From Bradyrhizobium guangxiense (GTDB taxonomy: Bacteria > Pseudomonadota > Alphaproteobacteria > Rhizobiales > Xanthobacteraceae): a stretch of 64,000 bases of DNA. Positions 1 through 8,759 of this stretch are shown piece by piece (the first letter of the stretch is position 1; each line of letters starts with the position of its first letter). The notes under the pieces were generated by a model, which did no database searches, was not told the DNA's origin, and was given only the letters and a program-made list of their open reading frames with translations. The position numbers were made by a program, and so were the translations under genes. Location of the stretch: assembly GCF_004114915.1 (NCBI RefSeq), contig NZ_CP022219.1:1146501-1210500 (forward strand), in the 5' to 3' direction.

Positions 1-702
1 GACATCATCGCCTATATCAATAGCGATGATTACTATCTGCCCGGGGCGTTCGAGAAGGTCGCGCGTTACTGGCTCGACTATCCCGATTGCGATCTCATCC
101 ACGGCCAATGTGAGATCGTCGATCATGTAGGGAAGCTGGTCAGATTGCAGCAAGGCGACATCGGCAGCCTCGAACAGTGCCTGGACTTGTGGGCAGTCTG
201 GTGGGGCGGGCGAAATTTCGTTCAGCCGGAAGTCTTCTGGACTCGTCGTGTGACCGAGAGGATCGGTTCTTTCCGCGAAGATCTCCACTGGGTGATGGAC
301 TACGACTATTGGGCCCGGATCTTTGCTGCCGGCGGAAAGGCTGGATTCATAGGCGATCGCTTGGCAGCCTTCCGCCTTCATCCGCTGCAAAAGTCCACGC
401 AGCCCGAACGTACAGCGGACGAACTCCTCGGTGTCGTGCGACCCTATCTGTTCTCGAAGAGCACTCCCATCGGAAGAAGAGAGCAGATCCGCCTTCGCGC
501 TGAATGGATGTATCACGCGGAATTCCTTCCACGCGTTCGCGATTCGATCGCTTCCAACGAGCTCCCCGCGCGCCGAAGGGCCAGGCTGGCCGGCTATGCA
601 TTGTCCCACCCGAGTGTTTTGCTCGCGCGGCCTTTCAGAACTCGATTGACAGAATCGGTGAAGCCTTTGTTCTCGAACACCGTCCTTGGAGGCAAGTTGT
701 GA
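1..702 (+). CDS. GT2 family glycosyltransferase, 3' part
   Basis: The reading frame is open from the first base, so the N-terminus lies outside the window; 233 residues are visible. They begin in the GT-A core, where DIIAYINSDDYYLPGAF carries the SDD form of the metal-binding DXD motif. Further on, WVMDYDYWARI is the usual GT2 acceptor-side D-Y-W segment. The product should transfer a sugar from a nucleotide donor to a lipid-linked oligosaccharide at the inner face of the inner membrane. It heads a plus-strand run of glycosyltransferases, and its stop overlaps the next start by four bases, implying translational coupling. Sugar specificity cannot be read from sequence. Confidence 0.88.
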   Translation, partial: DIIAYINSDDYYLPGAFEKVARYWLDYPDCDLIHGQCEIVDHVGKLVRLQQGDIGSLEQCLDLWAVWWGGRNFVQPEVFWTRRVTERIGSFREDLHWVMDYDYWARIFAAGGKAGFIGDRLAAFRLHPLQKSTQPERTADELLGVVRPYLFSKSTPIGRREQIRLRAEWMYHAEFLPRVRDSIASNELPARRRARLAGYALSHPSVLLARPFRTRLTESVKPLFSNTVLGGKL

Positions 703-1667
703 GCATCGGAGCCGTTCTTCTGCGTCTTCGCCAAAAGTACGGTCGCGGATTTCGCGTCGCCTATGCTCGCGATCACGTGCGGCCCCGGATCCTGAATACG
801 GCACCGGTCGCCGACACGAGCGACTCACGGTACGAGATTCATGTCCTGACGTCAGCGCAGGATTGGATCAACCTGATTTGGACCTTGAAGTCCTTCTATT
901 TCATCAGCGGTCGCCGCTACGCGCTTTGCGTCCATGAAGACGGCTCGGTCCCGCCAGAAGGACTGGAGGCGATCAAGAAGCATTTCCCGGCCGCCCGCAT
1001 CTTGCTTCGCGCCGATGCCGATCGCCAGGCGCGAGATTTCCTCCGTGGCTATCCGAGGTGCGAGGCGTTTCGGCAATCGAATGCATTGGCTCTCAAGCTG
1101 TTCGATTTCAAGATGAGTCTGCGATCGCCGAGGATGCTGCTCTTCGACAGCGATCTCCTGTTCTTTCGTGAACCGTCGGTCTTTCTGAACCGCGCTGAAG
1201 ATCCAGCCTATCTTCGCAATACATTCAATCGGGATGTCGAAACGTCATATTCGCTTGACTGGAGGATCGTGAAGGAACGCCTCGGTTTCGAAGTCACAGA
1301 AGAGATCAACTCCGGATTTGGCGTCGTCCATCCCGACTCGATGCGGCTGGACTGGATTGAGGAGTGTCTCGGACTGGATGGCATCATGGACGGCCATCCA
1401 TGGCGGATCGAGCAGACGCTGTTTGCCCTGTTGAGCTCGCGCTACGGCGTGGAGCTGTTGCCGCAAGACTATCAAGTCTACCTCACCCCGGGCCTCGGCG
1501 ATCGGCCATTCCGCCATTACGTGGGTGCCGTGCGACATCTGATGTACAGCGAAGGAATGCTTCGCCTCGTCAAGCAAGGCCTCCTCGATATGAAGCCGGC
1601 GCCGTTGACGGCGGACCCGGCGACGGTCGACATGACGACGGCATTGTCCCAGAGGAGCAGTGTCTGA
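699..1667 (+). CDS. Glycosyltransferase-like protein with DXD motif
   Basis: A 322-residue protein. The open frame extends upstream to 504, but the GTG at 699 is preceded by GGAGG seven bases earlier and overlaps the previous stop, so it is the likely start. The segment LFDSDLLFFREP is a DXD motif in a hydrophobic strand, typical of GT-A nucleotide-sugar transferases, and INSGFGVVHP resembles the acceptor loop after it. No ordinary GT2 N-terminal signature (PxYN, DDGS) is present, so it probably belongs to a different GT-A family. It sits between two GT2 genes and overlaps the next start by one base, which supports a role in the same repeat unit. Confidence 0.75.
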   Translation: MSIGAVLLRLRQKYGRGFRVAYARDHVRPRILNTAPVADTSDSRYEIHVLTSAQDWINLIWTLKSFYFISGRRYALCVHEDGSVPPEGLEAIKKHFPAARILLRADADRQARDFLRGYPRCEAFRQSNALALKLFDFKMSLRSPRMLLFDSDLLFFREPSVFLNRAEDPAYLRNTFNRDVETSYSLDWRIVKERLGFEVTEEINSGFGVVHPDSMRLDWIEECLGLDGIMDGHPWRIEQTLFALLSSRYGVELLPQDYQVYLTPGLGDRPFRHYVGAVRHLMYSEGMLRLVKQGLLDMKPAPLTADPATVDMTTALSQRSSV

Positions 1668-2617
1668 TGCTCGTTTCGATCCTCATACCCTGCTACAATG
1701 CGCGACAATGGATCGGTCAGGCAATCGACAGCGCGCTGGCTCAAACTTGGCCGAACGTCGAGGTCATCGTTGTCGATGACGGCTCTACGGACGGCAGCTT
1801 CGATGTCGTTCAGTCCTACGGTGATCGTATCCGATGCGAGCGGGGGCCTAATCGGGGCGGGAATCAAACGCGAAATCGGCTACTCGAACTCGCGCAAGGT
1901 GAGTGGGTCCAGTACCTCGATGCCGACGATTATCTCCTGCCGGATAAGATAGAAAACCAAGCCAGGTTTATTCAGACTCTGGCGGATGTTGATGTGCTTA
2001 TCGGGCCTGCGATCTGGGAGTACTATTCGTCCGATGGCGCTCGCCGAGAGGTCATGGAGATACCCGAACCATTGGACTATTGGTCACTTCTGGCCAGTTG
2101 GAAGTTGCCGCAGACCGGTGCGCCGCTTTGGCGCAAAGCTGCGATCCTGGATGTCGGCGGATGGGATCCGAAGCAGCCGTGCTGTCAGGAGCATGAACTG
2201 TATTTGCGTTTGCTCATGGGAGGCAAGCGATTTGCTTTTAGCGCGAACAGCGGCGCGGTGTATCGCCAGTGGAGCGACCAAACCCTCTGCAAGCGCGACA
2301 TCGGACTGGTCCACACCCGCCGGCTGATGATCGAGCAGCAACTCGAAGACTTTCTCCGAAGCCGGGGTAAACTAACTTCCAGCCGCTTGTTCGCCATCAA
2401 TCTCGCGCGCTTTGAGATAGCGCGTAGCGCCTGGGCTTATGATAGAGCGCGTTCTGTCGGCCTGATCCGTCAGATTTTCGCGACCGACTGGTGGTTCTCG
2501 CCGCGCGGCCGAGCCGCACCGCTCGGATATCGATTTGTCTTTCACGCATTTGGTTTTCGGGCTGCCGAGGCCGTTGGCCATATGCTCAGGAACGGTATTT
2601 GGAGCCGAACCACCTGA
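1667..2617 (+). CDS. GT2 family glycosyltransferase
   Basis: A 316-residue GT2 enzyme. The ATG at 1667 shares a base with the preceding stop and has AGAGGAG upstream. The N-terminus reads SILIPCYNARQWIGQAIDSA, then VVDDGSTDGS (nucleotide binding) near residue 37, then QYLDADDYLLP (DXD metal site) near residue 87. The second half has PQTGAPLWRKA and a CQEHELYLRLL acceptor segment. It should act at the cytoplasmic face of the membrane in repeat-unit assembly. The next gene starts on the last base of its stop codon. Donor and linkage are unknown. Confidence 0.92.
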   Translation: MLVSILIPCYNARQWIGQAIDSALAQTWPNVEVIVVDDGSTDGSFDVVQSYGDRIRCERGPNRGGNQTRNRLLELAQGEWVQYLDADDYLLPDKIENQARFIQTLADVDVLIGPAIWEYYSSDGARREVMEIPEPLDYWSLLASWKLPQTGAPLWRKAAILDVGGWDPKQPCCQEHELYLRLLMGGKRFAFSANSGAVYRQWSDQTLCKRDIGLVHTRRLMIEQQLEDFLRSRGKLTSSRLFAINLARFEIARSAWAYDRARSVGLIRQIFATDWWFSPRGRAAPLGYRFVFHAFGFRAAEAVGHMLRNGIWSRTT

Positions 2618-3690
2618 TGTCGGGGCAAGCAGCACCTGATAGAGATAGGCACAAGGACTATCCATATCTGCTCCTCGCGACTGACAGCGATGTTCAAGGA
2701 GCTTATTCCGGCTATACGCAGCTCGCAAAGCATGTGCCGCATGCAGCTTTGCTCAGAAACCGCCGGCGGGAGCCGAGGACTGTCGTCGAACGTGCGGCCC
2801 AGCGCTGGATCAATCAATTTACGGGTTCAAGCTGGTATCGCTTCAGTTCGGTGGAGCCGGAGCTTCGGGCGTGGCTTCAATGTCAAACCGGATTTGAGGG
2901 CCTCGTGCACTTCCTCTGGGGGGAGCGTGATTGGGGGGTTATCGACCGTCTGCCCTCCATGCGCCGGCCGAAGGTGTGCGCCACCTTTCATGCATGTACC
3001 GATACGTTGCCTGACACTCTTCGCGCGAACCGGCTGAGAAGCCTCGATGGCATCATCTTGATGAGCGAAACGCAACGCGAATTCTTCCTGAACCGCGGCG
3101 TCGACAACGAGAAGATTGAGGTCATTCCTCACGGTATCGATCTGAGCTATTTTCATCGTTCAGAGGTCGCGACCAGTGAGCAGTTCACGGTCCTTTCCGT
3201 CGGAAGCTATCGTCGCCGCTTCGACCTGCTGAGGGACGTCATAAGGATCATCGGCAGCGTTCGTCCGGAAATTTCGTTCGTGGTGGTTGCCTCGCCCGAC
3301 AAGACGCGAGAACTCGAGGGGCTTGCGAACGTCAGACTTCTTAGCGGTGTGTCCGACTCGGATCTTCGCCGGCTGTACAGCTCTTCATCGTGTCTCTTGA
3401 TGACCTTGCAGGCGGCAACCGCCAACAACGCCATCCTGGAAGCAATGGCTTGCGAGCTGCCGATTGTCAGTGAAGATGTCGGCGGCATAAGAGAGTACGT
3501 CGGTGAGGCCGGGACCCTGGTTCCTCCGGGTTCGGCGGATGCCCTGGTTGAAGCCATCCTGTCGCTGCACGGAGACCGAGATTTGGCGGCGCGCATCGGA
3601 CGGGTCGGCGGGATCCGCGCGAAGAGCTTCGATTGGCCGATCATCGCGGAGCGGACGGCAGCCTTTTACAGGCGTGTCTTGGCAGCCTGA
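2617..3690 (+). CDS. GT4 family glycosyltransferase
   Basis: A 357-residue GT-B fold protein. The ATG at 2617 overlaps the previous stop; a longer open frame to 2491 lies inside the upstream gene and is unlikely. VIPHGIDLSYF (about residue 170) is the GT4 linker between the two Rossmann domains, and ILEAMACELPIVSEDVGG is the C-terminal donor-binding region. The first acidic residue of the usual E-x7-E motif is alanine (ATANNAILE), which is odd and may alter donor use. The C-terminus ends with the usual helix (FDWPIIAERTAAFYRRVL). It probably adds one sugar of the repeat unit. Confidence 0.88.
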   Translation: MSGQAAPDRDRHKDYPYLLLATDSDVQGAYSGYTQLAKHVPHAALLRNRRREPRTVVERAAQRWINQFTGSSWYRFSSVEPELRAWLQCQTGFEGLVHFLWGERDWGVIDRLPSMRRPKVCATFHACTDTLPDTLRANRLRSLDGIILMSETQREFFLNRGVDNEKIEVIPHGIDLSYFHRSEVATSEQFTVLSVGSYRRRFDLLRDVIRIIGSVRPEISFVVVASPDKTRELEGLANVRLLSGVSDSDLRRLYSSSSCLLMTLQAATANNAILEAMACELPIVSEDVGGIREYVGEAGTLVPPGSADALVEAILSLHGDRDLAARIGRVGGIRAKSFDWPIIAERTAAFYRRVLAA

Positions 3691-3708
3691 GATGCTGGGC
3701 GTATTTGG

Positions 3709-4293
3709 ATGGGTCGAGGCGTGAGCATCAGGGAGGAGTTCGCCAACAGGATCATGCGCTACCCAGGGGCGATAGCGATGCGCCTGCGCATTGCTCGGCT
3801 CCGGTTGCTCGGAGCGCAAATTGGAAATCACTGCTGGATACGGCGGGTCAGCGTACCCAGAAATCCCTGGGATCTCGTTCTTTCCGACGGTGTTGCGTTG
3901 GACGATGGCGTGATCCTGCTCAACAGTGGCGATAGAGGACAGCAGCCCAAAATTCATATTGGCGCGCGGACCTACGTCAATCGCTATACGATGTTTGACG
4001 CGTCCGATCGGATCGAAGTCGGGGATGACTGCATGATAGGTCCGTTCTGCTACATTACCGACCATGATCACGCCGTCGGCAAAGACAGGCGTCTTGCAGA
4101 TCAGCCGCTGGTCAGTCAGCCCGTGACGATCGGGCAGAACGTATGGATAGGCGCTGGTGCGATCATCCTGAAGGGCGTGCAGATCGGCGCAAACGCGGTC
4201 ATTGGTGCGGGTGCCGTCGTCACGCGATCGGTGAGCGAGAGTGAGGTCGTCGCCGGCGTTCCTGCCAGGTCCATACCGCAGGCGGGACGGTGA
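3709..4293 (+). CDS. Hexapeptide-repeat acetyltransferase
   Basis: A 194-residue left-handed beta-helix acyltransferase of the WcaF/CatB/NodL kind. The turns IEVGDDCMIGPFCYI, VTIGQNVWIGAGAIILKG and VQIGANAVIGAGAVVTRS are hexapeptide repeats; HDHAVG supplies the loop histidine expected of the active site, and VVAGVPARSI is the common C-terminal signature. It should O- or N-acetylate a sugar using acetyl-CoA. The ATG at 3709 and the GTG at 3721 are both possible starts. Placement inside the glycosyltransferase run suggests it modifies the polysaccharide or its precursor. Confidence 0.88.
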   Translation: MGRGVSIREEFANRIMRYPGAIAMRLRIARLRLLGAQIGNHCWIRRVSVPRNPWDLVLSDGVALDDGVILLNSGDRGQQPKIHIGARTYVNRYTMFDASDRIEVGDDCMIGPFCYITDHDHAVGKDRRLADQPLVSQPVTIGQNVWIGAGAIILKGVQIGANAVIGAGAVVTRSVSESEVVAGVPARSIPQAGR

Positions 4294-4296
4294 GCA

Positions 4297-5205
4297 ATGG
4301 CTGGCGGCCAGGAGGGCAGGGTACCCGTATCCGTCATCATACCGACCTATGGTCGGGGGACCGCGATCATCAAGGTGCTCGAGCGCATTGCGCTCTGCCG
4401 ACCGTTGCCAGCCAAGATCATCGTCCATCTCGATGCCCCCGCCGACAATGCGCTCGCAGAAATCAGCAGTCTGTTCCCGGACGTTGTCGTGTTGAGTTCG
4501 AATACGAGACTCGGGCCCGGAGGTGGGCGCCATCGGGCCCTGATGGCTTGCGATACGCCCTTTGCGGTGAGCTTTGATGACGATTCCTATCCGATCGACG
4601 AACAGTTCTTCTCCGAGGTCGAGCGGCTGTTCGGACAGAACGAGGATGTCGCGCTGCTGGCCGCTCAGATCTGGCACCGAAACGAAGAAATGCCCGGACT
4701 GTCGGATTGGATGTACGACCGGCCTAGCTTTGTGGGCTGTGGATTCGCAATCCGGGTCGAGGCCTATCGAAAGATCCGTGGATACCTGCCGCGGCCCGTA
4801 GCCTACGGTGTCGAGGAGACGGACGTCAGCTTACAGCTCTTCGCTGCACGACAGCGCATCTGCCAGGTGGGGGCGCTGCGCGTATTTCACGACACGGACC
4901 TCAAGCACCACAGCTCCGCGGTGATCACGGCCGCCAGCATCACCAATCTCGGGCTCTACGCGTTCCTGCACTACCCGGCATCGCGCCTTGGTTGGGGCGT
5001 CCTGCAAGTCGCAAACAGAGTAAGGTTTCTGGCAAGTCGTCGCCGCTTCCGAGGAATCATCGCCGGTTTCCTGGCTATTCCGCTAGACTGCTATCGGTTT
5101 CGGCAATATAGAGACCCGGTTGATCCTGATGTTCTATCTCGCTTTTTCAGATTAATCTCCCGCGATCCAAAGCCCACAATGCAGGGTTCGGTTAACGGAT
5201 CATAG
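4297..5205 (+). CDS. GT2 family glycosyltransferase
   Basis: A 302-residue GT2 protein. VSVIIPTYGRG is the N-terminal strand, RLGPGGGRHRALMAC the nucleotide-contacting loop, and SFDDDSYPID (about residue 92) the DXD metal site. GVEETDVSLQLF matches the ED-containing acceptor segment of GT2 enzymes. The start lies three bases after the acetyltransferase stop. A basic, aromatic C-terminal tail (RFLASRRRFRGIIAGFLAIPL) may sit against the membrane. Function is assigned from fold motifs; substrate unknown. Confidence 0.9.
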   Translation: MAGGQEGRVPVSVIIPTYGRGTAIIKVLERIALCRPLPAKIIVHLDAPADNALAEISSLFPDVVVLSSNTRLGPGGGRHRALMACDTPFAVSFDDDSYPIDEQFFSEVERLFGQNEDVALLAAQIWHRNEEMPGLSDWMYDRPSFVGCGFAIRVEAYRKIRGYLPRPVAYGVEETDVSLQLFAARQRICQVGALRVFHDTDLKHHSSAVITAASITNLGLYAFLHYPASRLGWGVLQVANRVRFLASRRRFRGIIAGFLAIPLDCYRFRQYRDPVDPDVLSRFFRLISRDPKPTMQGSVNGS

Positions 5206-5227
5206 CTGGGCCTGTAGGATATTGGAT

Positions 5228-6430
5228 GTGAGCAGTGCGAAATGGGTCTGCTGCCAACTCGGCGGACGCGAGCATTACGCAATTCCACGGCTGCATCACC
5301 GAGGTGGGCATCTCGCCCGCTTGATAACCGACCTGTGGATCCCGCCTGGATCCATTCTACGCCACCTCGTTGGCGCAGGCGCGGCCTCCCGCTTCAATCC
5401 CGAACTGGCCGACGCACCGGTCAGCGCCTCCAACTGGGCGAGCGTGGCGTTCGAACTAACCGCCAAAGCGCGGCGCCGGGGCGGCTGGGACCTGATGATC
5501 GCGAGGAATGAGAGATTCCAAGCCTACGTCGTGCAGGTGTTGTCGGGGCTTCGGAAGCCACGCGAAGGTCCCGGAGTGGTCATGGCGTACAGCTATGCCG
5601 CGAGAGACATCTTCCGGTGGGCTCGTCCCCAAGGGTGGCGGACGGTGCTGGCGCAGATCGACCCTGGTCCGCCGGAGCAACGCATTCTTCAAAAGCTTCA
5701 TCAAGCGTCTGGCCTGTCTCATGGTTGGCAGCCGCCGCCCGAGGCGTACTGGCAGTGCTGGCGCGAGGAATGCGAGCTTGCCGATCGCATCGTGGTCAAT
5801 TCGAGATGGTCCGAGCAGGCGCTGCTGGAAGAGGGGATCGAGGGGTCGAAGATCGCCTGCATTCCGCTTGCCTACGAGGCCTCGCGGGCGCCGTCCCAGC
5901 GGTCCTATCCGGAGCAGTTCTCGCAGGCGCGTCCCATGCGGGTCCTCTTTCTCGGGCAGGTCAACTTGAGGAAGGGGATCGGGCCGCTCCTGGAGGCGAT
6001 CAACAAGCTGAAGGACGAGCCGATCGAGTTTACATTCGTGGGGCCAATCCAGCTTGAGATTCCCCAGGACCTTCTGCGCGATCCACGGATCAAATGGATA
6101 GGCCACGTGCCCCACGGCGAGACTGCGGGGCATTATGAATATGCCGACCTGATGATCTTCCCGACCTTGTCGGATGGATTTGGGCTGACCCAGCTCGAGG
6201 CTCAAGGCTGGCATCTGCCCATCATTGCATCAAAGTTCTGCGGCGATGTGGTTCAGGATGGGCGGAATGGGTTGCTTCTACCGGAAGTGTCTGCTGACGC
6301 CATTGCGGCGGCGTTGACGAAACTACTCAGGCAGCCAGCCGAATTGAGGAGAATGTCGAACGCCTCCTCGGTCGACGCTCAGTTTTCCTTGGACAGTGTC
6401 GGGAAGAGATGGAATGAGCTCATCGATTGA
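5228..6430 (+). CDS. GT4 family glycosyltransferase
   Basis: About 400 residues. The frame opens with TTG at 5222, but GTG at 5228 has AGGA eight bases upstream and is preferred. MRVLFLGQVNLRKGIGPLLEAI is the start of the donor-binding Rossmann domain, and IFPTLSDGFGLTQLEAQG is the conserved C-terminal region, with D in place of the first E of E-x7-E. LLPEVSADAI follows as usual. The N-terminal domain carries YSYAARDIF. It belongs to the same run as its neighbours; its end overlaps the next start by 17 bases. Confidence 0.88.
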   Translation: MSSAKWVCCQLGGREHYAIPRLHHRGGHLARLITDLWIPPGSILRHLVGAGAASRFNPELADAPVSASNWASVAFELTAKARRRGGWDLMIARNERFQAYVVQVLSGLRKPREGPGVVMAYSYAARDIFRWARPQGWRTVLAQIDPGPPEQRILQKLHQASGLSHGWQPPPEAYWQCWREECELADRIVVNSRWSEQALLEEGIEGSKIACIPLAYEASRAPSQRSYPEQFSQARPMRVLFLGQVNLRKGIGPLLEAINKLKDEPIEFTFVGPIQLEIPQDLLRDPRIKWIGHVPHGETAGHYEYADLMIFPTLSDGFGLTQLEAQGWHLPIIASKFCGDVVQDGRNGLLLPEVSADAIAAALTKLLRQPAELRRMSNASSVDAQFSLDSVGKRWNELID

Positions 6431-7583
6431 ACCCGCAGTGAGCGATCGCCGCGAACCGAGCGCGCCAGAGCGTGCGAACGCCGTTGCGCACAAGGTGGCC
6501 TTCGTTACGATCGTTCCATCGCCATATCAGCGAGACCTTTTCGCGGCGTTGGCAAAGCGGCGCGAAATCGATCTGAACGTGTATTACATGGAGGCCGGTT
6601 CTCCTGATTCACCGTGGCCGGCCGTCGACCTCGCGCGTTACGAGCACATCTTGCCGGGGTCGTGGTATCCGATTGGGCCGGTGCGCGCCCATGTCAACTG
6701 GCGGCTCCCCGACCTTGCGGACGCCGACTTCGTCGTTCTCAGCAGTTACACCTCTCTGACCGGTCAGTGGCTGATGCGCGCGCGGCTCAAGCGCTCTCGC
6801 TGGATTTTCTGGGGGGAACGCCCTCGTGCCCACACTGGGGCGAAGGGATTGGTCCAGCGCCATTTGATGAGTCCGATCTCGACGGCCGCAGCGATCGTCG
6901 GCATCGGCGAAGTTGCCAGGCGCATCTACCAGGACCAGTTTCCGCATCAACAGACCTTCAACATTCCCTATCATTGCGACATCGAGGAATTTCATCGCAT
7001 CGAGCGGCCCAAGCGGCCGGAAGGTCCGCTGACATTTCTGTTCTGTGGGCAGATGATCGCGCGCAAGGGGCTCGATGTCCTGCTCGCAGCTTTCGACCGC
7101 CTGGTGCTGTCAGGACATGACGCCACGCTGCGTCTCGTCGGCCGGGAAGCTGAGCTTCCCGAGATGCTGCGCCAGGTCGATGCGAAGACCAAAAGCCGCA
7201 TCGACTATCTCGGTTTTCAACCTCCCGGGCGGCTGCCCGAGTTCTTCGCCGGCAACGACGTGTTCGTGCTGCCGAGCCGGCATGACGGCTGGGGTGTCGT
7301 CGTCAACCAGGCGCTGGCCACAGGGATCCCGGTGATCTGCTCCGACAATGTGGGGGCGGCGATGGATCTGGTGAAGCCGGGCGTCAACGGCCTTCTGGTC
7401 AAGGCGGGAGACGTCGACAGCCTTGCGGCTGCGCTTCGGCAGGTGGCGGAAAGGCCGGCGGTGCTCGACGAGTGGAGCAGGAACGCGCGGGAAACGTCTC
7501 GCGACCTGACCCCCGAAGCCGGCGCCGCAAAGTGGGTCCGCGTGTTCGACAGCTTGGCGCGAAGCGGGAACGATCGGTCGTAG
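6414..7583 (+). CDS. GT4 family glycosyltransferase
   Basis: A 389-residue GT4 protein. I place the start at ATG 6414, inside the end of the previous gene; the frame is open to GTG 6396. KVAFVTIVPSPYQRDLFAAL is the acceptor-domain strand. TFLFCGQMIARKGLDVLLAAF opens the donor domain, and PSRHDGWGVVVNQALATGIPVICSD is its core; the N-Q-A-L-A form in place of E-A-M-A is found in a recognised subset of GT4 enzymes. YMEAGSPDSPWPAVDL resembles the N-termini of aminosugar- and fucose-type transferases, but that is only a hint. Confidence 0.88.
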   Translation: MSSSIEPAVSDRREPSAPERANAVAHKVAFVTIVPSPYQRDLFAALAKRREIDLNVYYMEAGSPDSPWPAVDLARYEHILPGSWYPIGPVRAHVNWRLPDLADADFVVLSSYTSLTGQWLMRARLKRSRWIFWGERPRAHTGAKGLVQRHLMSPISTAAAIVGIGEVARRIYQDQFPHQQTFNIPYHCDIEEFHRIERPKRPEGPLTFLFCGQMIARKGLDVLLAAFDRLVLSGHDATLRLVGREAELPEMLRQVDAKTKSRIDYLGFQPPGRLPEFFAGNDVFVLPSRHDGWGVVVNQALATGIPVICSDNVGAAMDLVKPGVNGLLVKAGDVDSLAAALRQVAERPAVLDEWSRNARETSRDLTPEAGAAKWVRVFDSLARSGNDRS

Positions 7584-7604
7584 AAGGCGGGCCTGGACGA
7601 ATTC

Positions 7605-8759
7605 ATGAAGATACTCTTGGTGAGCAGCGGATCGGGTTCGCGCGGTGGCGGCGAGATCTTTCTCCTCTATCTCGGTCGTGCGCTGGCGGCCCGTGGCCAT
7701 TCGATCATGACGTGGATGCCAACGCATCGCCGGATGGACGAGCTTGCGTCGCAATGCGCGGAGTTCTCGCAAGTGATCCGGGCGGACTACGTCAACACCT
7801 ATGATCATCGGTCACGCTCGCTCGCGACGCTGTTCAATGCGAAGCAGACTAACGCGATCGCCAGGCAGTGGCGCGCGCTCGCGCCGGACGTCGTTCACAT
7901 CAACAAGCAGAATTTGGAAGATGGGCTCGATCTGCTGCGCGCAGCGCGCATCAGCGGGTTGCCGTCCGTGTGCACCGTCCACCTCACCCAGACCGCGCGG
8001 TATCTGCGGGCGCGTGGTGCTCTGCTGCGCGACATGGTGGCCGCGTTCGAGTTGCGGAAGTTCAAGGGCGCATTCGCCGCCGTGCAGGACGTGCGCCGCA
8101 AGGAGCTGTCCGCCTTTCTCGGGCCTGACGCGAGGACGGAGACGATCTTCAACGGGGTGCCGCTGGTCGACCTCGACCGCCAGCAAGCAATGAGGCAGGC
8201 GGCGCGCGCGGAGCTTGGCGTCGCTGACGACCAGTTTCTCGTCGTCGGCCTTGGCCGCCTGGTCGCGCAGAAGAACCCGTTCACGTTCCTGGAGGTTGCG
8301 CGCAAGCTGTGCCGGAAGCACGACCATCTCCGCTTCGTCTGGATCGGAGACGGCGAGCTGGCCGGGGAATGGAAAGCGGCGGTCGAGCGCGAGGGCCTGG
8401 GGCAGGCGATCCGGTGCGCCGGCTGGAAGTCGGAGGTGCGGCCCTATCTGGCGGCAGCCGACCTCTTCCTGCATACCGCCGAGTACGAAGGGCTGCCATT
8501 TGCCCTGATCGAGGCCATGAGCATGGGGCTGCCCTCCGCGGTCTCCGCCACCGTCGCGGCGGAACTGCCGTTCCTGCACGCCGGCAATGCCATATTCTAC
8601 GACCGTGACGAGCGCCTGGAGCATTTCATCGCCCATCCGCAGGAGCTTGGCGAGATCGGAAAAGCCGGGCGTGTTATGGTTACCCAGCAATTCTCGGACA
8701 CCGCGATGGCGGCGGGTTATGAAAGGCTCTATGCCGGGGAAGCGGCGAGGTGTTCATGA
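7605..8759 (+). CDS. GT4 family glycosyltransferase
   Basis: A 384-residue GT4 enzyme. MKILLVSSGSGSRGGGEIFL is the glycine-rich first strand of the acceptor domain; VVHINKQNLEDGLDLL and CTVHLTQTARYLRARG form the acceptor pocket; GLGRLVAQKNPFTFLEVARKL starts the donor domain; and TAEYEGLPFALIEAMSMGLPS contains an intact E-x7-E motif. The stop overlaps the polymerase start by a few bases, so the two are probably coupled. The sugar added cannot be stated. Confidence 0.91.
   Translation: MKILLVSSGSGSRGGGEIFLLYLGRALAARGHSIMTWMPTHRRMDELASQCAEFSQVIRADYVNTYDHRSRSLATLFNAKQTNAIARQWRALAPDVVHINKQNLEDGLDLLRAARISGLPSVCTVHLTQTARYLRARGALLRDMVAAFELRKFKGAFAAVQDVRRKELSAFLGPDARTETIFNGVPLVDLDRQQAMRQAARAELGVADDQFLVVGLGRLVAQKNPFTFLEVARKLCRKHDHLRFVWIGDGELAGEWKAAVEREGLGQAIRCAGWKSEVRPYLAAADLFLHTAEYEGLPFALIEAMSMGLPSAVSATVAAELPFLHAGNAIFYDRDERLEHFIAHPQELGEIGKAGRVMVTQQFSDTAMAAGYERLYAGEAARCS

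Noticed and set aside
3385-4677. 430-codon minus-strand frame
   Set aside because: Antisense to a GT4, an acetyltransferase and a GT2 that all show clear family motifs.
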